Shown: positions 16,483 to 25,069 of the stretch, piece by piece
Numbering within the stretch: position 1 is the first letter of the stretch
How the letters are laid out: each line of letters starts with the position of its first letter
Assembly (NCBI GenBank): GCA_021741145.1
Contig: JAIOYK010000059.1
Span: 1-34,701, forward strand
Length of the DNA stretch: 34,701 nucleotides
Direction: 5' to 3'
Origin: Rhodospirillum sp.
Lineage (GTDB): Bacteria; Pseudomonadota; Alphaproteobacteria; Rhodospirillales; Rhodospirillaceae
Made by a program: the position numbers and the translations under genes
Notes under the pieces: generated by a model
What the model was told of the DNA's origin: nothing
The model's database searches: none
What the model saw: the letters and a program-made list of their open reading frames with translations, nothing else

Positions 16483-18399
16483 ATGAGAGTCCCGCCGTTA
16501 CCGCCCCAATTGCCCGCCACCTGGCCTTCCCCTTGGGAATGGCTGGCACCGGTCGTCGCGGTATCCCTTCTCGCTCCCCTCAGCCAATGGAACTATTTGC
16601 TGTTCCACGTGTCCTCGGAGTTGTTCATTTCCGCGGTTGGTCTGATGATGTTTTTCATCGCCAGCAGCGTGGCCCGCTTTGGGCGGAGCCATTTCATGCT
16701 GGTGCTGGGCGCCGGATTCTTCTGGGTCGCTCTCCTCGAGCTTTTCCACACCATCGCCTATAAGGGCATGGGCGTCCTGTTTCACGGGTCGGCGAACGAG
16801 GCCACCCAGTTGTGGGTGGCGGCCCGCCTGATCGAGGCACTGACCCTCGTGGTCGCTCCCCTGTTCATTGGCCGTCGGGTCTCCGCCGTTTTGGCCTTCC
16901 TCGGATTCGGCCTGCTGGCCGTGGCCTCGGCTTCGGCGATCATCCTGGCACGCTTCCCCGACGCCTATGTGGAACCGGGCGGCTTGACCGCCTTCAAGGT
17001 GGCCATGGAATGGCTGGTCATCGCCCTATTCGGCGTCAGTGCCCTGCTCCTCCGGGCGCGGCGGGCGGACCTGCCCCGCCGCCCCTACCACTTACTGATG
17101 GCGGCTCTGGCCCTGTCCACCGCCGCCGAACTGGCCTTCACCCTCTACACGGGTCCATACACCTATTGGAACATCATCGGGCATCTGTTGATCTTCCTGG
17201 CTTTTTGGCTGATTTTCCTGGCCACCGTAAAGACCATGATGACCGAACCCTTCGTCCATGTGACCCGGGACGCGACTATTCTGGAGCTCTCCCCCGACCC
17301 CACGGTATTGATTACCGAGGACTGCCTGGTAACCCGCATGAACCGAGCGGCCAAGCTTGCATTCGACGGGGGGCGGCCATCCCCTGAACATCTGTCCCTG
17401 TTCGACCTGATCGGTCCGTCGGGTCAGTGGAGCCGGAGCCGATGTGACTTGGAAGGCGATCCCCGCCGCGCCGAGGGTTTTCCGGCCCAGCCGACAACGC
17501 TTAAACTGGGGAACGTCTGGTACGACCTGCGCATCCTACCCCTGCGGGGATCCATTCTGGGGAAAGCGGCCATCGCCATTTTCCGGGACATAACGGAAAG
17601 CAAACGGGCGCAGGACATCCTTGTGCAATCCAACGCGGAATTGGAGCAATTCGCCCATGTTCTTTCCCACGAGCTGCAAACCCCCATCCGCTCCATGGTC
17701 AGTTACCTGGGACTGATCCAACACCGCCTGGGAGACGACCTCGACGAAGAGGTTCGCCAGGACATGGACCTGGCGGTTCAGGCGGGAAAACGCATGTCGG
17801 CGATGATCCATGGACTTCTCGATTACGCCAATGCCCGCCCCGTCGACCATCCTTTGACACCGGTCAACCTGGACCAACCCTTGGCCGACGCCCTGGCCGC
17901 CCTGGCATCTCGGTTGACGGCACGGCGGGCCCATGTCTCCGCCCCCCATGGCCTGCCCACGGTCCTGGGAAACCGAGACCAATTGGCCCATGTCTTCCAG
18001 GAGCTTCTGGAGAACGCCACCAAATACACCCCCGCGGACCGGACTCCAGACGTCGACATTTTCGCGAAGGAATCCGAGGAACAAGTACACCTGTCCTTCC
18101 TCGACAACGGGCTGGGGGTTCCCGCCAAGGACAGTCAGACGATCTTCGGGCTCTTCAAGCGTCTGCACGCCGATACGGAGTATTCGGGAACGGGCCTGGG
18201 ACTGGCCATCTGCAAGCGGCTGATCGAGTTGCATGGGGGACGGATTACCTTCCGCCCCCGAATGGACGCGAGCGGATCCATTTTCACCGTCACTCTTTGG
18301 AAAGAGGGAGCCGCGAGACCCACCGATCCGTCGGACCAGACCTCCCTCTCCCCCGACCAGACGACACCGGAAGCGGAGACTCCCCAATTGACGTCCTGA
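16483..18399 (+). CDS. Membrane histidine kinase with MASE3 sensor domain and PAS-like linker
   Basis: 638 residues. About 20-250 form a seven-to-eight-helix MASE3 membrane sensor, with WNYLLFHVSSELFISAVGLMM, LLELFHTIAYKGMGV, TYWNIIGHLLIFLAF and TVKTMMTEPF. A PAS-like domain follows to about 370, ending FRDITESKRAQDIL. The HisKA phosphoacceptor is His396 in LSHELQTPIRSM, and HATPase_c has N-box ELLENATKY, G1 DNGLGVP and G2 GTGLGLAICKRL. SHELQTP (Gln for Arg/Lys) is the form seen in phytochrome-like and MASE3 kinases. No response regulator is adjacent, so it is an orphan here. The ligand of MASE3 is unknown. The Shine-Dalgarno at the ATG is poor. Confidence 0.92.
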   Translation: MRVPPLPPQLPATWPSPWEWLAPVVAVSLLAPLSQWNYLLFHVSSELFISAVGLMMFFIASSVARFGRSHFMLVLGAGFFWVALLELFHTIAYKGMGVLFHGSANEATQLWVAARLIEALTLVVAPLFIGRRVSAVLAFLGFGLLAVASASAIILARFPDAYVEPGGLTAFKVAMEWLVIALFGVSALLLRARRADLPRRPYHLLMAALALSTAAELAFTLYTGPYTYWNIIGHLLIFLAFWLIFLATVKTMMTEPFVHVTRDATILELSPDPTVLITEDCLVTRMNRAAKLAFDGGRPSPEHLSLFDLIGPSGQWSRSRCDLEGDPRRAEGFPAQPTTLKLGNVWYDLRILPLRGSILGKAAIAIFRDITESKRAQDILVQSNAELEQFAHVLSHELQTPIRSMVSYLGLIQHRLGDDLDEEVRQDMDLAVQAGKRMSAMIHGLLDYANARPVDHPLTPVNLDQPLADALAALASRLTARRAHVSAPHGLPTVLGNRDQLAHVFQELLENATKYTPADRTPDVDIFAKESEEQVHLSFLDNGLGVPAKDSQTIFGLFKRLHADTEYSGTGLGLAICKRLIELHGGRITFRPRMDASGSIFTVTLWKEGAARPTDPSDQTSLSPDQTTPEAETPQLTS

Positions 18400-18423
18400 C
18401 GGTGTGACCGCCCGCGTCCTGTC

Positions 18424-19218
18424 CTATTCGGCTGGCGCGGCGATACCGAAGTCCTTGGCCCAACGCAATCCGGCCTCGGTCTTGCCCCGGGGACGGTATT
18501 CGCAGCCGACCCAGCCTGGAAACCCGTGGGCGTCGAGCATACCGAACAGATAGGACCAGTTCACCTCGCCATTGGCATCCGGTTCATGGCGACCGGGGAC
18601 GCCCGCGACCTGGACATGGGCGATTCGATCCAGGTTTGATTCCAGAAAGTCCGTCAATCCGCCCTGCATGATCTGTGCGTGGTAAAGGTCATACTGCAGG
18701 TACAGGTTCTTGTGATCGACCTCCGCCAGGATGCTCAGGGCATCATCGGGGCGGCTCAGGAAATAGCCCGGCATGTCCACCGTATTGATCGGCTCGATCA
18801 AGACCTTGACCCCATGGTCAGCGCAGAAATCCGCCGCCCAGGCCAGGTTGTCCACATAGGTTTCCAGGGCCTCGGGCCAGTTTTCCTCCTCGACCACCCC
18901 GGCCATGATATGCAGACGAGGGCAATCGGACAACTCGACATAGGGCATGGCCACCTCCAGGCTGTCCCGGAAATCATCCCGGCGTCCAGGCAGGGCCGCG
19001 AGTCCCCGCTCCCCAGCGGCCCAGTTCCCCGGGGGCGCGTTGAACAGGGTGACCTCCAGGCCGTTGCACACCGCCAAATCCCCGAATTTCTCCGGCCTCA
19101 GGGCATAGGGAAACTGAATTTCGCAGCCCTTAAACCCACAGGCGGCGGCCCGGGCGAACCGATCTTCCAGGGGCCGGTCGGTGAACAGTGTGGACAGATT
19201 GGCGGCGAAACGCGGCAT
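18424..19218 (-). CDS. hyi: Hydroxypyruvate isomerase (Hyi, xylose-isomerase-like TIM barrel)
   Basis: Interconverts hydroxypyruvate and tartronate semialdehyde in glyoxylate metabolism. The 264 residues match Hyi. MPRFAANLSTLFTDRPLEDRF is the characteristic start. Metal-site and active-site regions are EPINTVDMPGYFL, YLQYDLYHAQIMQGG, IAHVQVAGVPGRHEP and GCEYRPRG. AGGA lies about 10 bases before the ATG. A longer in-frame ORF from 19434 reaches back over the divergent hemN start and is not credible. It is convergent with the kinase gene, 24 bases apart. The usual partners (gcl, glxR) are not in the window, so some related sugar-isomerase role remains possible. Confidence 0.88.
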   Translation of the reverse strand: MPRFAANLSTLFTDRPLEDRFARAAACGFKGCEIQFPYALRPEKFGDLAVCNGLEVTLFNAPPGNWAAGERGLAALPGRRDDFRDSLEVAMPYVELSDCPRLHIMAGVVEEENWPEALETYVDNLAWAADFCADHGVKVLIEPINTVDMPGYFLSRPDDALSILAEVDHKNLYLQYDLYHAQIMQGGLTDFLESNLDRIAHVQVAGVPGRHEPDANGEVNWSYLFGMLDAHGFPGWVGCEYRPRGKTEAGLRWAKDFGIAAPAE

Positions 19219-19423
19219 GGGGGTGTTGTCCTGGACAAAAGGGGGGAGGAAGGAGTATCGGTGAGCGCCCGGACGCCCCATATGGATGGCACGGTCCCTC
19301 GACCGGGAGCGGCATCCTACTCCCGCCGCCGTCCGTTGACGAGACCTTCCAGAGGGCGTCCTTTTAGACGAATTCCGAAGGCGGGACGCGCTCTTCCGGA
19401 CCATCAGCAGCGAGGCATTTGGC

Positions 19424-20821
19424 ATGGCATCCATCCAGACCCTTTCCCCCGGCCCCGCGCCCTCGACCGAGGCGGTCGAACGGCTCGCGGCGAAATACGA
19501 CCTGCGCCTGCCCCGCTACACCAGCTATCCGACAGCCCCCCACTTCCACCCCGGCGTCACCGCCAGGACCTACGGCGATTGGTTGGCCGCGCTTCCCGCG
19601 GGCACCAAGACCTCCCTTTACCTGCATATCGCCTATTGCGCGGAAATGTGCTGGTTCTGTGGGTGCCATACCAAAATCACCAAGCGCTACGACCCCATCG
19701 CCGATTACCTGGATGCCTTGTTGGCGGAGGTCGATCTGGTCGCCGACCGTCTGACGGCGCCGCTGGACGTGACTCATGTCCATTTCGGCGGCGGCACGCC
19801 CACCATTCTGAAAGGCGAGGATTTCGCCCGTGTCCTCGACACCCTGCGCGCCCGCTTCGGTCTGTCGGACACCGCCGAGGTGGCCGTCGAAATGGATCCC
19901 CGCACGGCCACCCTGGATTACGTGAAAACCATGGCCAAGGCGGGCGTGACCCGTGCCAGCATCGGCGTGCAGGACTTCGAACCCCAGGTCCAGGCGGCGG
20001 TCAACCGCATCCAGCCCATCGAACTGGTCGAGCAAGTCATAGCCTGGCTGCGGGACAACGGCATTTCCGAAATCAATATGGACCTGATCTACGGATTGCC
20101 TCACCAGACCACGGAGTCGGTTCTGAAGACCGTCGACCGGGCCGTGGCCATGCGACCGGCCCGGGTCTCCCTGTTTGGCTACGCCCATGTTCCCTGGATG
20201 AAAAAGCACATGCGGCTGATTCCGGAGGACACCCTGCCCGGCGCCTCGGAGCGGTGGAGCCAATATCTCGCCGCCACCCGCCGCTTCCGCGAATTGGGCT
20301 ACACGGCCATCGGTCTGGACCATTTCGCCGCCCCCGATGACGAGATGGCCCTGGCCCTGGCCAAGGGGACCCTGCACCGGAACTTCCAGGGGTACACCAC
20401 CGACACCGCCCCGGCCCTGATCGGCTTGGGTGCCTCTGGCATCGGCTACCTGCCCCAGGGGTATGTGGCCAACGAAGGCGAGATCACCGCTTACAAGCGC
20501 CTGATCCGCGAAGGATCCCTGACCACCAAACGGGGGATCGCCTTGGACGACGACGATATCGTCCGCCGGGCCATCATCGAACGGATCATGTGCGATATGG
20601 CCGTGGATCTGGACCAAGTCGCCCACGACCATGGACTGCCCGAGTCCTCCTTCGCCGCCGAGCTGTCCGCCATGGAACCATTCGAACAAGACGGAATTGT
20701 TACGGTAGAGGGATCACTGATCCGAGTCACGGATATGGGTCGGCCCCTTTCCCGCGCGGTCTGCGCTGTTTTCGACAAATACCTGAAAGCGGGTGAGCAA
20801 CGCCATTCCCGAGCCGTATAA
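19424..20821 (+). CDS. hemN: Oxygen-independent coproporphyrinogen III oxidase (radical SAM)
   Basis: Decarboxylates coproporphyrinogen III to protoporphyrinogen IX without oxygen, in the cytoplasm. The 465 residues equal HemN length. The N-terminus has LPRYTSYPTAPHFHPGV, and the [4Fe-4S] motif is YCAEMCWFCGCHTK (C-x3-C-x2-C plus the extra HemN Cys). SAM-binding FGGGTPT, VAVEMDPRT and the NMDLIYGLPHQT segment follow, then the HemN C-domain. The YTSYP and CxC features distinguish true HemN from HemW. No FNR box (TTGAT-N4-ATCAA) was found in the 205-base upstream region, so anaerobic control is not shown. The Shine-Dalgarno is weak. Confidence 0.95.
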   Translation: MASIQTLSPGPAPSTEAVERLAAKYDLRLPRYTSYPTAPHFHPGVTARTYGDWLAALPAGTKTSLYLHIAYCAEMCWFCGCHTKITKRYDPIADYLDALLAEVDLVADRLTAPLDVTHVHFGGGTPTILKGEDFARVLDTLRARFGLSDTAEVAVEMDPRTATLDYVKTMAKAGVTRASIGVQDFEPQVQAAVNRIQPIELVEQVIAWLRDNGISEINMDLIYGLPHQTTESVLKTVDRAVAMRPARVSLFGYAHVPWMKKHMRLIPEDTLPGASERWSQYLAATRRFRELGYTAIGLDHFAAPDDEMALALAKGTLHRNFQGYTTDTAPALIGLGASGIGYLPQGYVANEGEITAYKRLIREGSLTTKRGIALDDDDIVRRAIIERIMCDMAVDLDQVAHDHGLPESSFAAELSAMEPFEQDGIVTVEGSLIRVTDMGRPLSRAVCAVFDKYLKAGEQRHSRAV

Positions 20822-20876
20822 GGGTTTACGAACCGTATTCAGCCTTTATGAGACCCCCCCCTAACCAAAAGGTATA

Positions 20877-20905
20877 AGGCGACTAATTCGCCTACATCTT
20901 TTTTT
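20877..20905 (+). terminator. Intrinsic terminator of hemN
   Basis: AGGCGA-CTAAT-TCGCCT stem (20877-20893) followed after ACATC by seven T residues, about 55 bases past the hemN stop. Confidence 0.8.
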
Positions 20906-21019
20906 GCCTTGCGGTATGCCCCTGTTTTTATCAGTCTGAGGAAAGTTAGACGCGGTTGCGGTCGAACGTGGGGCCGCATCCCGTGGTTTTCGTCAATTCC
21001 ACGTGGGGGTATTGAAGCA

Positions 21020-21952
21020 ATGCCCGACATGGCTCGCCATTCAGGCCTCTTTCAATGGACGGACCAAGATCGGACTGGCGTGCGCCTTTTGGATCGCGAC
21101 CATATGATGGTGTTTCAGCAGGCGCAGCTCCTTTCCCAGGCTCTGGAGCGGAAAGATCCTGACTCCGTCAGGTCATCAAGGCGATTTTTGTTGGATTTCC
21201 TCCCCCAGATGTTCGAGCGGGAAGACCGTTTGATGGCCAATAGCGCCCACGGACCCCGGGGCGAGCACCAGGACAGCCATCGAAAGCTGTTGATCCGCGC
21301 CTTGCCCCAAGCCAACACCCGGGGACTTGGGGCCCTGGACGCCGGTCGCGATCTTCTGTCCGTTCTCGTCGAATGGCGGGACCACCATATTCCAACCCAC
21401 GACCATGCATTGGCCATTCACGTGCGGGGCGTTGAGCTCAAGCCCTTCGAAACCGGTGGTGCCCGTCGGGTGTCGGGCAATGTCCATTGGGACCGCCTTT
21501 CGGTCATGGTGGTGGACGGGCAATTCGCCTTCCGGGGTACGGCCCGGGCCATGCTCAAGGACCTGGGCGTCCGCGCCATCCAGGAGGCCCGGGATGGTAT
21601 CGACGCCCTGAGGTCCCTGCACGAGCGTCCCGCGGACGTCATTCTTGTGAACCAACACATGGCCCCCATGGATGGGGCCGAGTTCACCCGCGAACTGCGC
21701 CATCTGGGTGAAAGTCCCTGTCCTCGGGCGGTTATCATCCTAATGACCGGCGAGGACGTCTCCCAAGGGTTCATCAACCGGGCTCTGGACGCGGGCATTC
21801 ACGACCTCTTGAAAAAGCCCCTCAGCTTAGATTCCTTGAAGTCGCGCCTGGAGCGCCACATGCTCGACCCCTTGCCCTTCCGCGAGACCGGTCGGCGCGT
21901 CCTGCCGGTCCATCCGGACAAAGCCATGAAAACGCACCACCGCGCGGAGTAG
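21020..21952 (+). CDS. Hemerythrin-like domain fused to a receiver domain lacking the phosphoacceptor Asp
   Basis: 310 residues. The N-terminal part (about 10-140) keeps the di-iron pattern of bacteriohemerythrins: His28 in LLDRDHMMVF, Glu in FEREDRLM, HxxxH in HQDSHRKLL, and H-x4-D in DHHIPTHDHA. This part should bind O2 or iron through Fe-O-Fe. Residues about 155-275 are CheY-like: VMVVDG, ARDGIDALRSL, PMDGAEF, LMTGED and LLKKPLS keep the fold, the switch Thr and the Lys. The phosphorylation site, however, is Asn211 (ILVNQHMAPMDG), and the acidic pair is reduced to DG. This suggests phosphorylation-independent output. The start at 21020 has only a weak GAAG; an upstream in-frame ATG (20909) would add a non-homologous leader. 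Confidence 0.85.
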   Translation: MPDMARHSGLFQWTDQDRTGVRLLDRDHMMVFQQAQLLSQALERKDPDSVRSSRRFLLDFLPQMFEREDRLMANSAHGPRGEHQDSHRKLLIRALPQANTRGLGALDAGRDLLSVLVEWRDHHIPTHDHALAIHVRGVELKPFETGGARRVSGNVHWDRLSVMVVDGQFAFRGTARAMLKDLGVRAIQEARDGIDALRSLHERPADVILVNQHMAPMDGAEFTRELRHLGESPCPRAVIILMTGEDVSQGFINRALDAGIHDLLKKPLSLDSLKSRLERHMLDPLPFRETGRRVLPVHPDKAMKTHHRAE

Positions 21953-21982
21953 CAACGGGCGGACGCCAAAGGGCATGAAATG

Positions 21983-22010
21983 GAGGGGCTTCAGCCCCTC
22001 TTTCTGTTTT
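21983..22010 (+). terminator. Intrinsic terminator of the hemerythrin-receiver gene
   Basis: GAGGGGCT/AGCCCCTC hairpin (21983-22000) followed by TTTCTGTTTT. It lies between convergent genes and mainly serves the plus strand. Confidence 0.85.
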
Positions 22011-22034
22011 AAAATCAGTGTTTTTGTGGAGGCT

Positions 22035-22724
22035 CTACGCCGACCGGCCACCCCGAGCCGCGGACCACCCCACGGGATCCTCCAGGAAGGCCCGCACACC
22101 CTCGATGCTGTCCTCGGGAAAGGCCTTGGTTTCCTCGGCCGCGGCCAGGACGTCGTGCCATGTCGCCAGCCAGTGCAGGGACACGTCTTGCTGGGCCAGG
22201 GAGTCGAGGGCGCCCGGGAAGGCCCCATAGAAGAAGACGACGAAGGCATGGTTGACCTTGGCGCCGGCGTCCCTCAGCGCGGTCACGAACGCCAGCTTGG
22301 ACCCGCCATCGGTTGCCAGATCCTCGACCAGCAGCACCCGCTGCCCCTCGGTCAGATCCCCCTCGATCTGGGCCATGCGACCAAAGCCCTTGGGCTTCTT
22401 CCGTACATACTGCATGGGCAGGGCCAAGGACTCCGACAGCCAAGCGGCGTAGGGAATGCCCGCCGTCTCGCCACCGGCGACGGCGTCCAGGCTTTCATAC
22501 CCGACCATCCGTTCAATCTTGCGGGTTGCCAGTTCAATAATCCGACGCCGGGCCCGGGGATAGCTGATGATCTTCCGGCAATCGATATAGACCGGGCTGG
22601 CCCAACCCGCGGTCAGGGTATAGGGCTCCTGGGGGCGGAAATTGACCGCGCCGATTTCCAACAAAATGCTCGCGACGGCGCGACCGGCCTCGGCGTCGGC
22701 GAGGGCCTGGGGATCGAGGGTCAT
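22035..22724 (-). CDS. pyrE: Orotate phosphoribosyltransferase
   Basis: Makes OMP from orotate and PRPP in pyrimidine synthesis. The 229 residues contain the substrate loop YVRKKPKGFGRMAQIEG and the PRPP motif VLLVEDLATDGGSKL. The N-terminal part is YTLTAGWASPVYIDCRKIISYP, and GVRAFLEDPVGW closes the protein. The length fits alphaproteobacterial PyrE, which has a longer C-terminal tail than E. coli. ATG 22724 has an AAGGA about 14 bases upstream; the longer frame to 22787 is unlikely. No other pyr gene is nearby. Confidence 0.93.
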   Translation of the reverse strand: MTLDPQALADAEAGRAVASILLEIGAVNFRPQEPYTLTAGWASPVYIDCRKIISYPRARRRIIELATRKIERMVGYESLDAVAGGETAGIPYAAWLSESLALPMQYVRKKPKGFGRMAQIEGDLTEGQRVLLVEDLATDGGSKLAFVTALRDAGAKVNHAFVVFFYGAFPGALDSLAQQDVSLHWLATWHDVLAAAEETKAFPEDSIEGVRAFLEDPVGWSAARGGRSA

Positions 22725-22898
22725 ACGGGAGGATCCTTCTAGACGGTTGCACGCCTTGGCCGAACCCGATAGGGATCGGAGAGGCACTTTGGAAGTGGAA
22801 GAAAGCCGCCGACCAAAGGCGGGTTCCGCTTCTCGTTATTTACCGGTAAATCCGTGGTCCGGCAACCTCCACCCACCCCGTCAAAGGACGCTCTCGCG

Positions 22899-23693
22899 AT
22901 GACCTCTTCCGTTATCCTCACCGCCATCGACGGTCCCGTGGCCACCATCACGCTGAATCGGCCAGACCGGCTCAACGCCATGAACCTGCCCATGTGGGAA
23001 GCCCTGGGCGACACCCTGGAGGCGATGACGGAGAAGTCCAAGGCGGCGGAAGGCCCCCATTGCCTGATCCTCCGGGGTGCGGGCGGCAAAGCCTTCGCGG
23101 CGGGGGCGGATATCGGGGAATTTGACACGGTGCGCGCCACCCCGGCGCAGGCCAAGGATTACGACCGGATCATGCGCCGGACCCTGACCCTCGTCCGGGA
23201 TTGCCCAATGCCCGTGATCGCCGCCATCGAAGGCGCCTGCGTGGGCGGGGGGCTGGAGCTGGCTTGCCTCTGTGACCTAAGAATTTCCAATGAATCCGGT
23301 CGATTTGGCGTCCCCATCAACCGCATTGGCGTCGTCATGGCCTACCCGGAGATCCAGGCCATCCTCCGGCTGATCGGCCCAGCCAACACCTTGTCTGTTT
23401 TACTGGAAGCCAAGGTGGTCCCCGCCGTGGAAGCCCTCCGCATGGGCTTGGTGAACCGGGTCGTCCCCGACAACGCCTTCGAGGATCATTTGGCCGATAC
23501 CGCCAAGAACATCGCCAAGGGCGCGCCCGGTGTGAACGCTTGGCACAAATCCTTTGTTCGCCGCCTTCTCGACCCCACGCCGATCACCAACACGGACCTG
23601 AATGAATGCTATGACTTCCTGAACACGGAAGATTACCGGGAGGGTATCTCGGCCTTCACGGAAAAGCGGAAACCTGTCTTCACGGGAAAATAG
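22899..23693 (+). CDS. Enoyl-CoA hydratase/isomerase family (crotonase) protein
   Basis: 264 residues with the crotonase fold: VATITLNRPDRLNAMNLPMW, FAAGADIGEF (first oxyanion-hole strand), IEGACVGGGLELACLCDLRI and RLIG. Glu120 in GGGLEL matches the first catalytic Glu of classical hydratases (Glu144 in rat). At the position of the second (Glu164, usually in FGxPE) the sequence reads FGVPIN, so it is Ile140. Family members with one acid are often isomerases or other crotonases rather than true hydratases. AAAGGA lies 10-15 bases before the ATG. It starts divergently from pyrE. Substrate not assignable. Confidence 0.85.
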   Translation: MTSSVILTAIDGPVATITLNRPDRLNAMNLPMWEALGDTLEAMTEKSKAAEGPHCLILRGAGGKAFAAGADIGEFDTVRATPAQAKDYDRIMRRTLTLVRDCPMPVIAAIEGACVGGGLELACLCDLRISNESGRFGVPINRIGVVMAYPEIQAILRLIGPANTLSVLLEAKVVPAVEALRMGLVNRVVPDNAFEDHLADTAKNIAKGAPGVNAWHKSFVRRLLDPTPITNTDLNECYDFLNTEDYREGISAFTEKRKPVFTGK

Positions 23694-23713
23694 CCGAAGC
23701 GAGACCCTGGGAG

Positions 23714-23755
23714 GCCGCCCGCCGCCCACCGCCCGCCGCCCGCCGCCCGCCGCCC
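23714..23755. repeat. 7-bp tandem repeat (GCCGCCC), six copies
   Basis: Six consecutive heptamers, five exact and one reading ACCGCCC, lie between the convergent crotonase and deacetylase genes. The array is enclosed by GGGAGGC (23709-23715) and GCCTCCC, which could pair to bring the ends together. No T-run for a terminator. Confidence 0.9.
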
Positions 23756-23782
23756 GCCGGGGGCAAAGGGGCGCCTCCCCCC

Positions 23783-25006
23783 TTAAACGTGATACCGAAT
23801 AATCGCGCTGGCGGGCACCAGGGCATAGCCACTGGCCGCCAACTTCGGCAACCAGCGGGCCAGAGCCTCGTGGGTATTCTGGCGGGGATGGCCGATGGCG
23901 ACCGCGTGGCCATGGCGGGCGGCGACCCGTTCGGTCAGCGCAAGTTGCGTCCGGATAACCATGGGATCATCCTCGTGGTCGATGAACACCGCCCGTTCGG
24001 TGAAGGGCACCCCGTGGGCGCGAGCCAGGGCCGGGGCGACCGACCGGCCGGTGGTGCGACTGTCCAGGAACATCAGCCCCCGATCCGCCAGATTTTCCAT
24101 GAGCACGCCCATGCCCCGGGAATCCGAGGTGAACCGGCTGCCCATGTGGTTGTTGACACCGACCACCCCGGGAAAGCGATCCAGGGCCGCGATCATCCGG
24201 GTCCGGATCTCGTCGGCCGTGTGACGGGCCATCAGGGCGCCTGGACCTGGATCCTGGCGGGAATCCATGGGCTCCATGGGCAAATGCAACATGGTCTCGT
24301 GGCCGAAGGCCCGGCTCGCGGACACCAGTCCATCCGGGGATTTGGCATAGGCCATGTGAGACAGGGTCAGGGGACCGGGCAGACCGATAATCGCCTGAGT
24401 GGTCACCCGGTTCAGGCCCAGATCATCAATGACAACAGCAATCATGGGACGCCCACCCGGATCCGTCACCGACAAACCGTTCTCCAGCCAAGCCGCCGCA
24501 TGGGGCTTGGGCTGGGGAAGGGCCGCCACGGACCGTTCCAAGGCTTGGGAAGGAGCGGCCAAAGGCGTCGGAGCGGGCTGGGAAATGGGTGCCCGGGTGG
24601 CGACCTCCTCCGGGCGGATCACTTGGGTGGGGCCAAATCGGGGCGGATCGAAAATGGAAGGCTCGGCGCCCTCGGCCAAGAACTCCCGGGCGGTCAAGGG
24701 TTCCCGGCTGGCCAACTCGGCCGGATCCAGGAACGTCTTTCGCACCGAGGCCAGATCCTCCCCATCCACCACGCGAACCCGGGCTGGGTCGGGGGCGGAC
24801 AACGGCACGGCCTTCCCCGGACCATCACCGAGGGTCAGTCTCCCCGCACCTGTCGCTCTCCCCAGACGCGCCAAGGCGGCGCCGCCAACCATGCCCAGGG
24901 CCAAGGTCCCAGCGCAGGCAAGGATCAGACGCCTGGACAGGAGCCGGGGCGGCGGCGCCTCCAAGGGGGAGCGGGTCGTCGTGGTCTTTGAACGGACACG
25001 GGCCAT
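23783..25006 (-). CDS. Divergent polysaccharide deacetylase family protein (YibQ-like), membrane-anchored
   Basis: 407 residues. After a basic N-terminus, ILACAGTLALGMVGGAAL forms a single transmembrane anchor, so the rest should be periplasmic. A Pro-rich linker spans about 60-190. The catalytic-fold domain then begins MIAVVIDDLGLNRVTT and continues with HLPMEPMDS, GVNNHMGSRFTSD, LMFLDSRTT and HAVAIGHPRQNTHEAL. These are the signature blocks of the divergent deacetylase family (DUF610). Asp and His residues in IDDLGL and NNHMGS probably form the metal site. Its substrate is not established. It faces convergently to the crotonase gene. Confidence 0.85.
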   Translation of the reverse strand: MARVRSKTTTTRSPLEAPPPRLLSRRLILACAGTLALGMVGGAALARLGRATGAGRLTLGDGPGKAVPLSAPDPARVRVVDGEDLASVRKTFLDPAELASREPLTAREFLAEGAEPSIFDPPRFGPTQVIRPEEVATRAPISQPAPTPLAAPSQALERSVAALPQPKPHAAAWLENGLSVTDPGGRPMIAVVIDDLGLNRVTTQAIIGLPGPLTLSHMAYAKSPDGLVSASRAFGHETMLHLPMEPMDSRQDPGPGALMARHTADEIRTRMIAALDRFPGVVGVNNHMGSRFTSDSRGMGVLMENLADRGLMFLDSRTTGRSVAPALARAHGVPFTERAVFIDHEDDPMVIRTQLALTERVAARHGHAVAIGHPRQNTHEALARWLPKLAASGYALVPASAIIRYHV

Positions 25007-25069
25007 GGCGGAACTCGAACCTCAGTGAAAACCAAGGCGAATCCTGCCACGACTCGGGTTAACGGGATG

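Noticed and set aside
19219-19423. FNR or other anaerobic regulator site before hemN
   Set aside because: No TTGAT-N4-ATCAA-like dyad was found by eye in the upstream region.
19219-19434. Longer start for hyi
   Set aside because: The added residues are basic, unlike the family, and cover the divergent hemN start.
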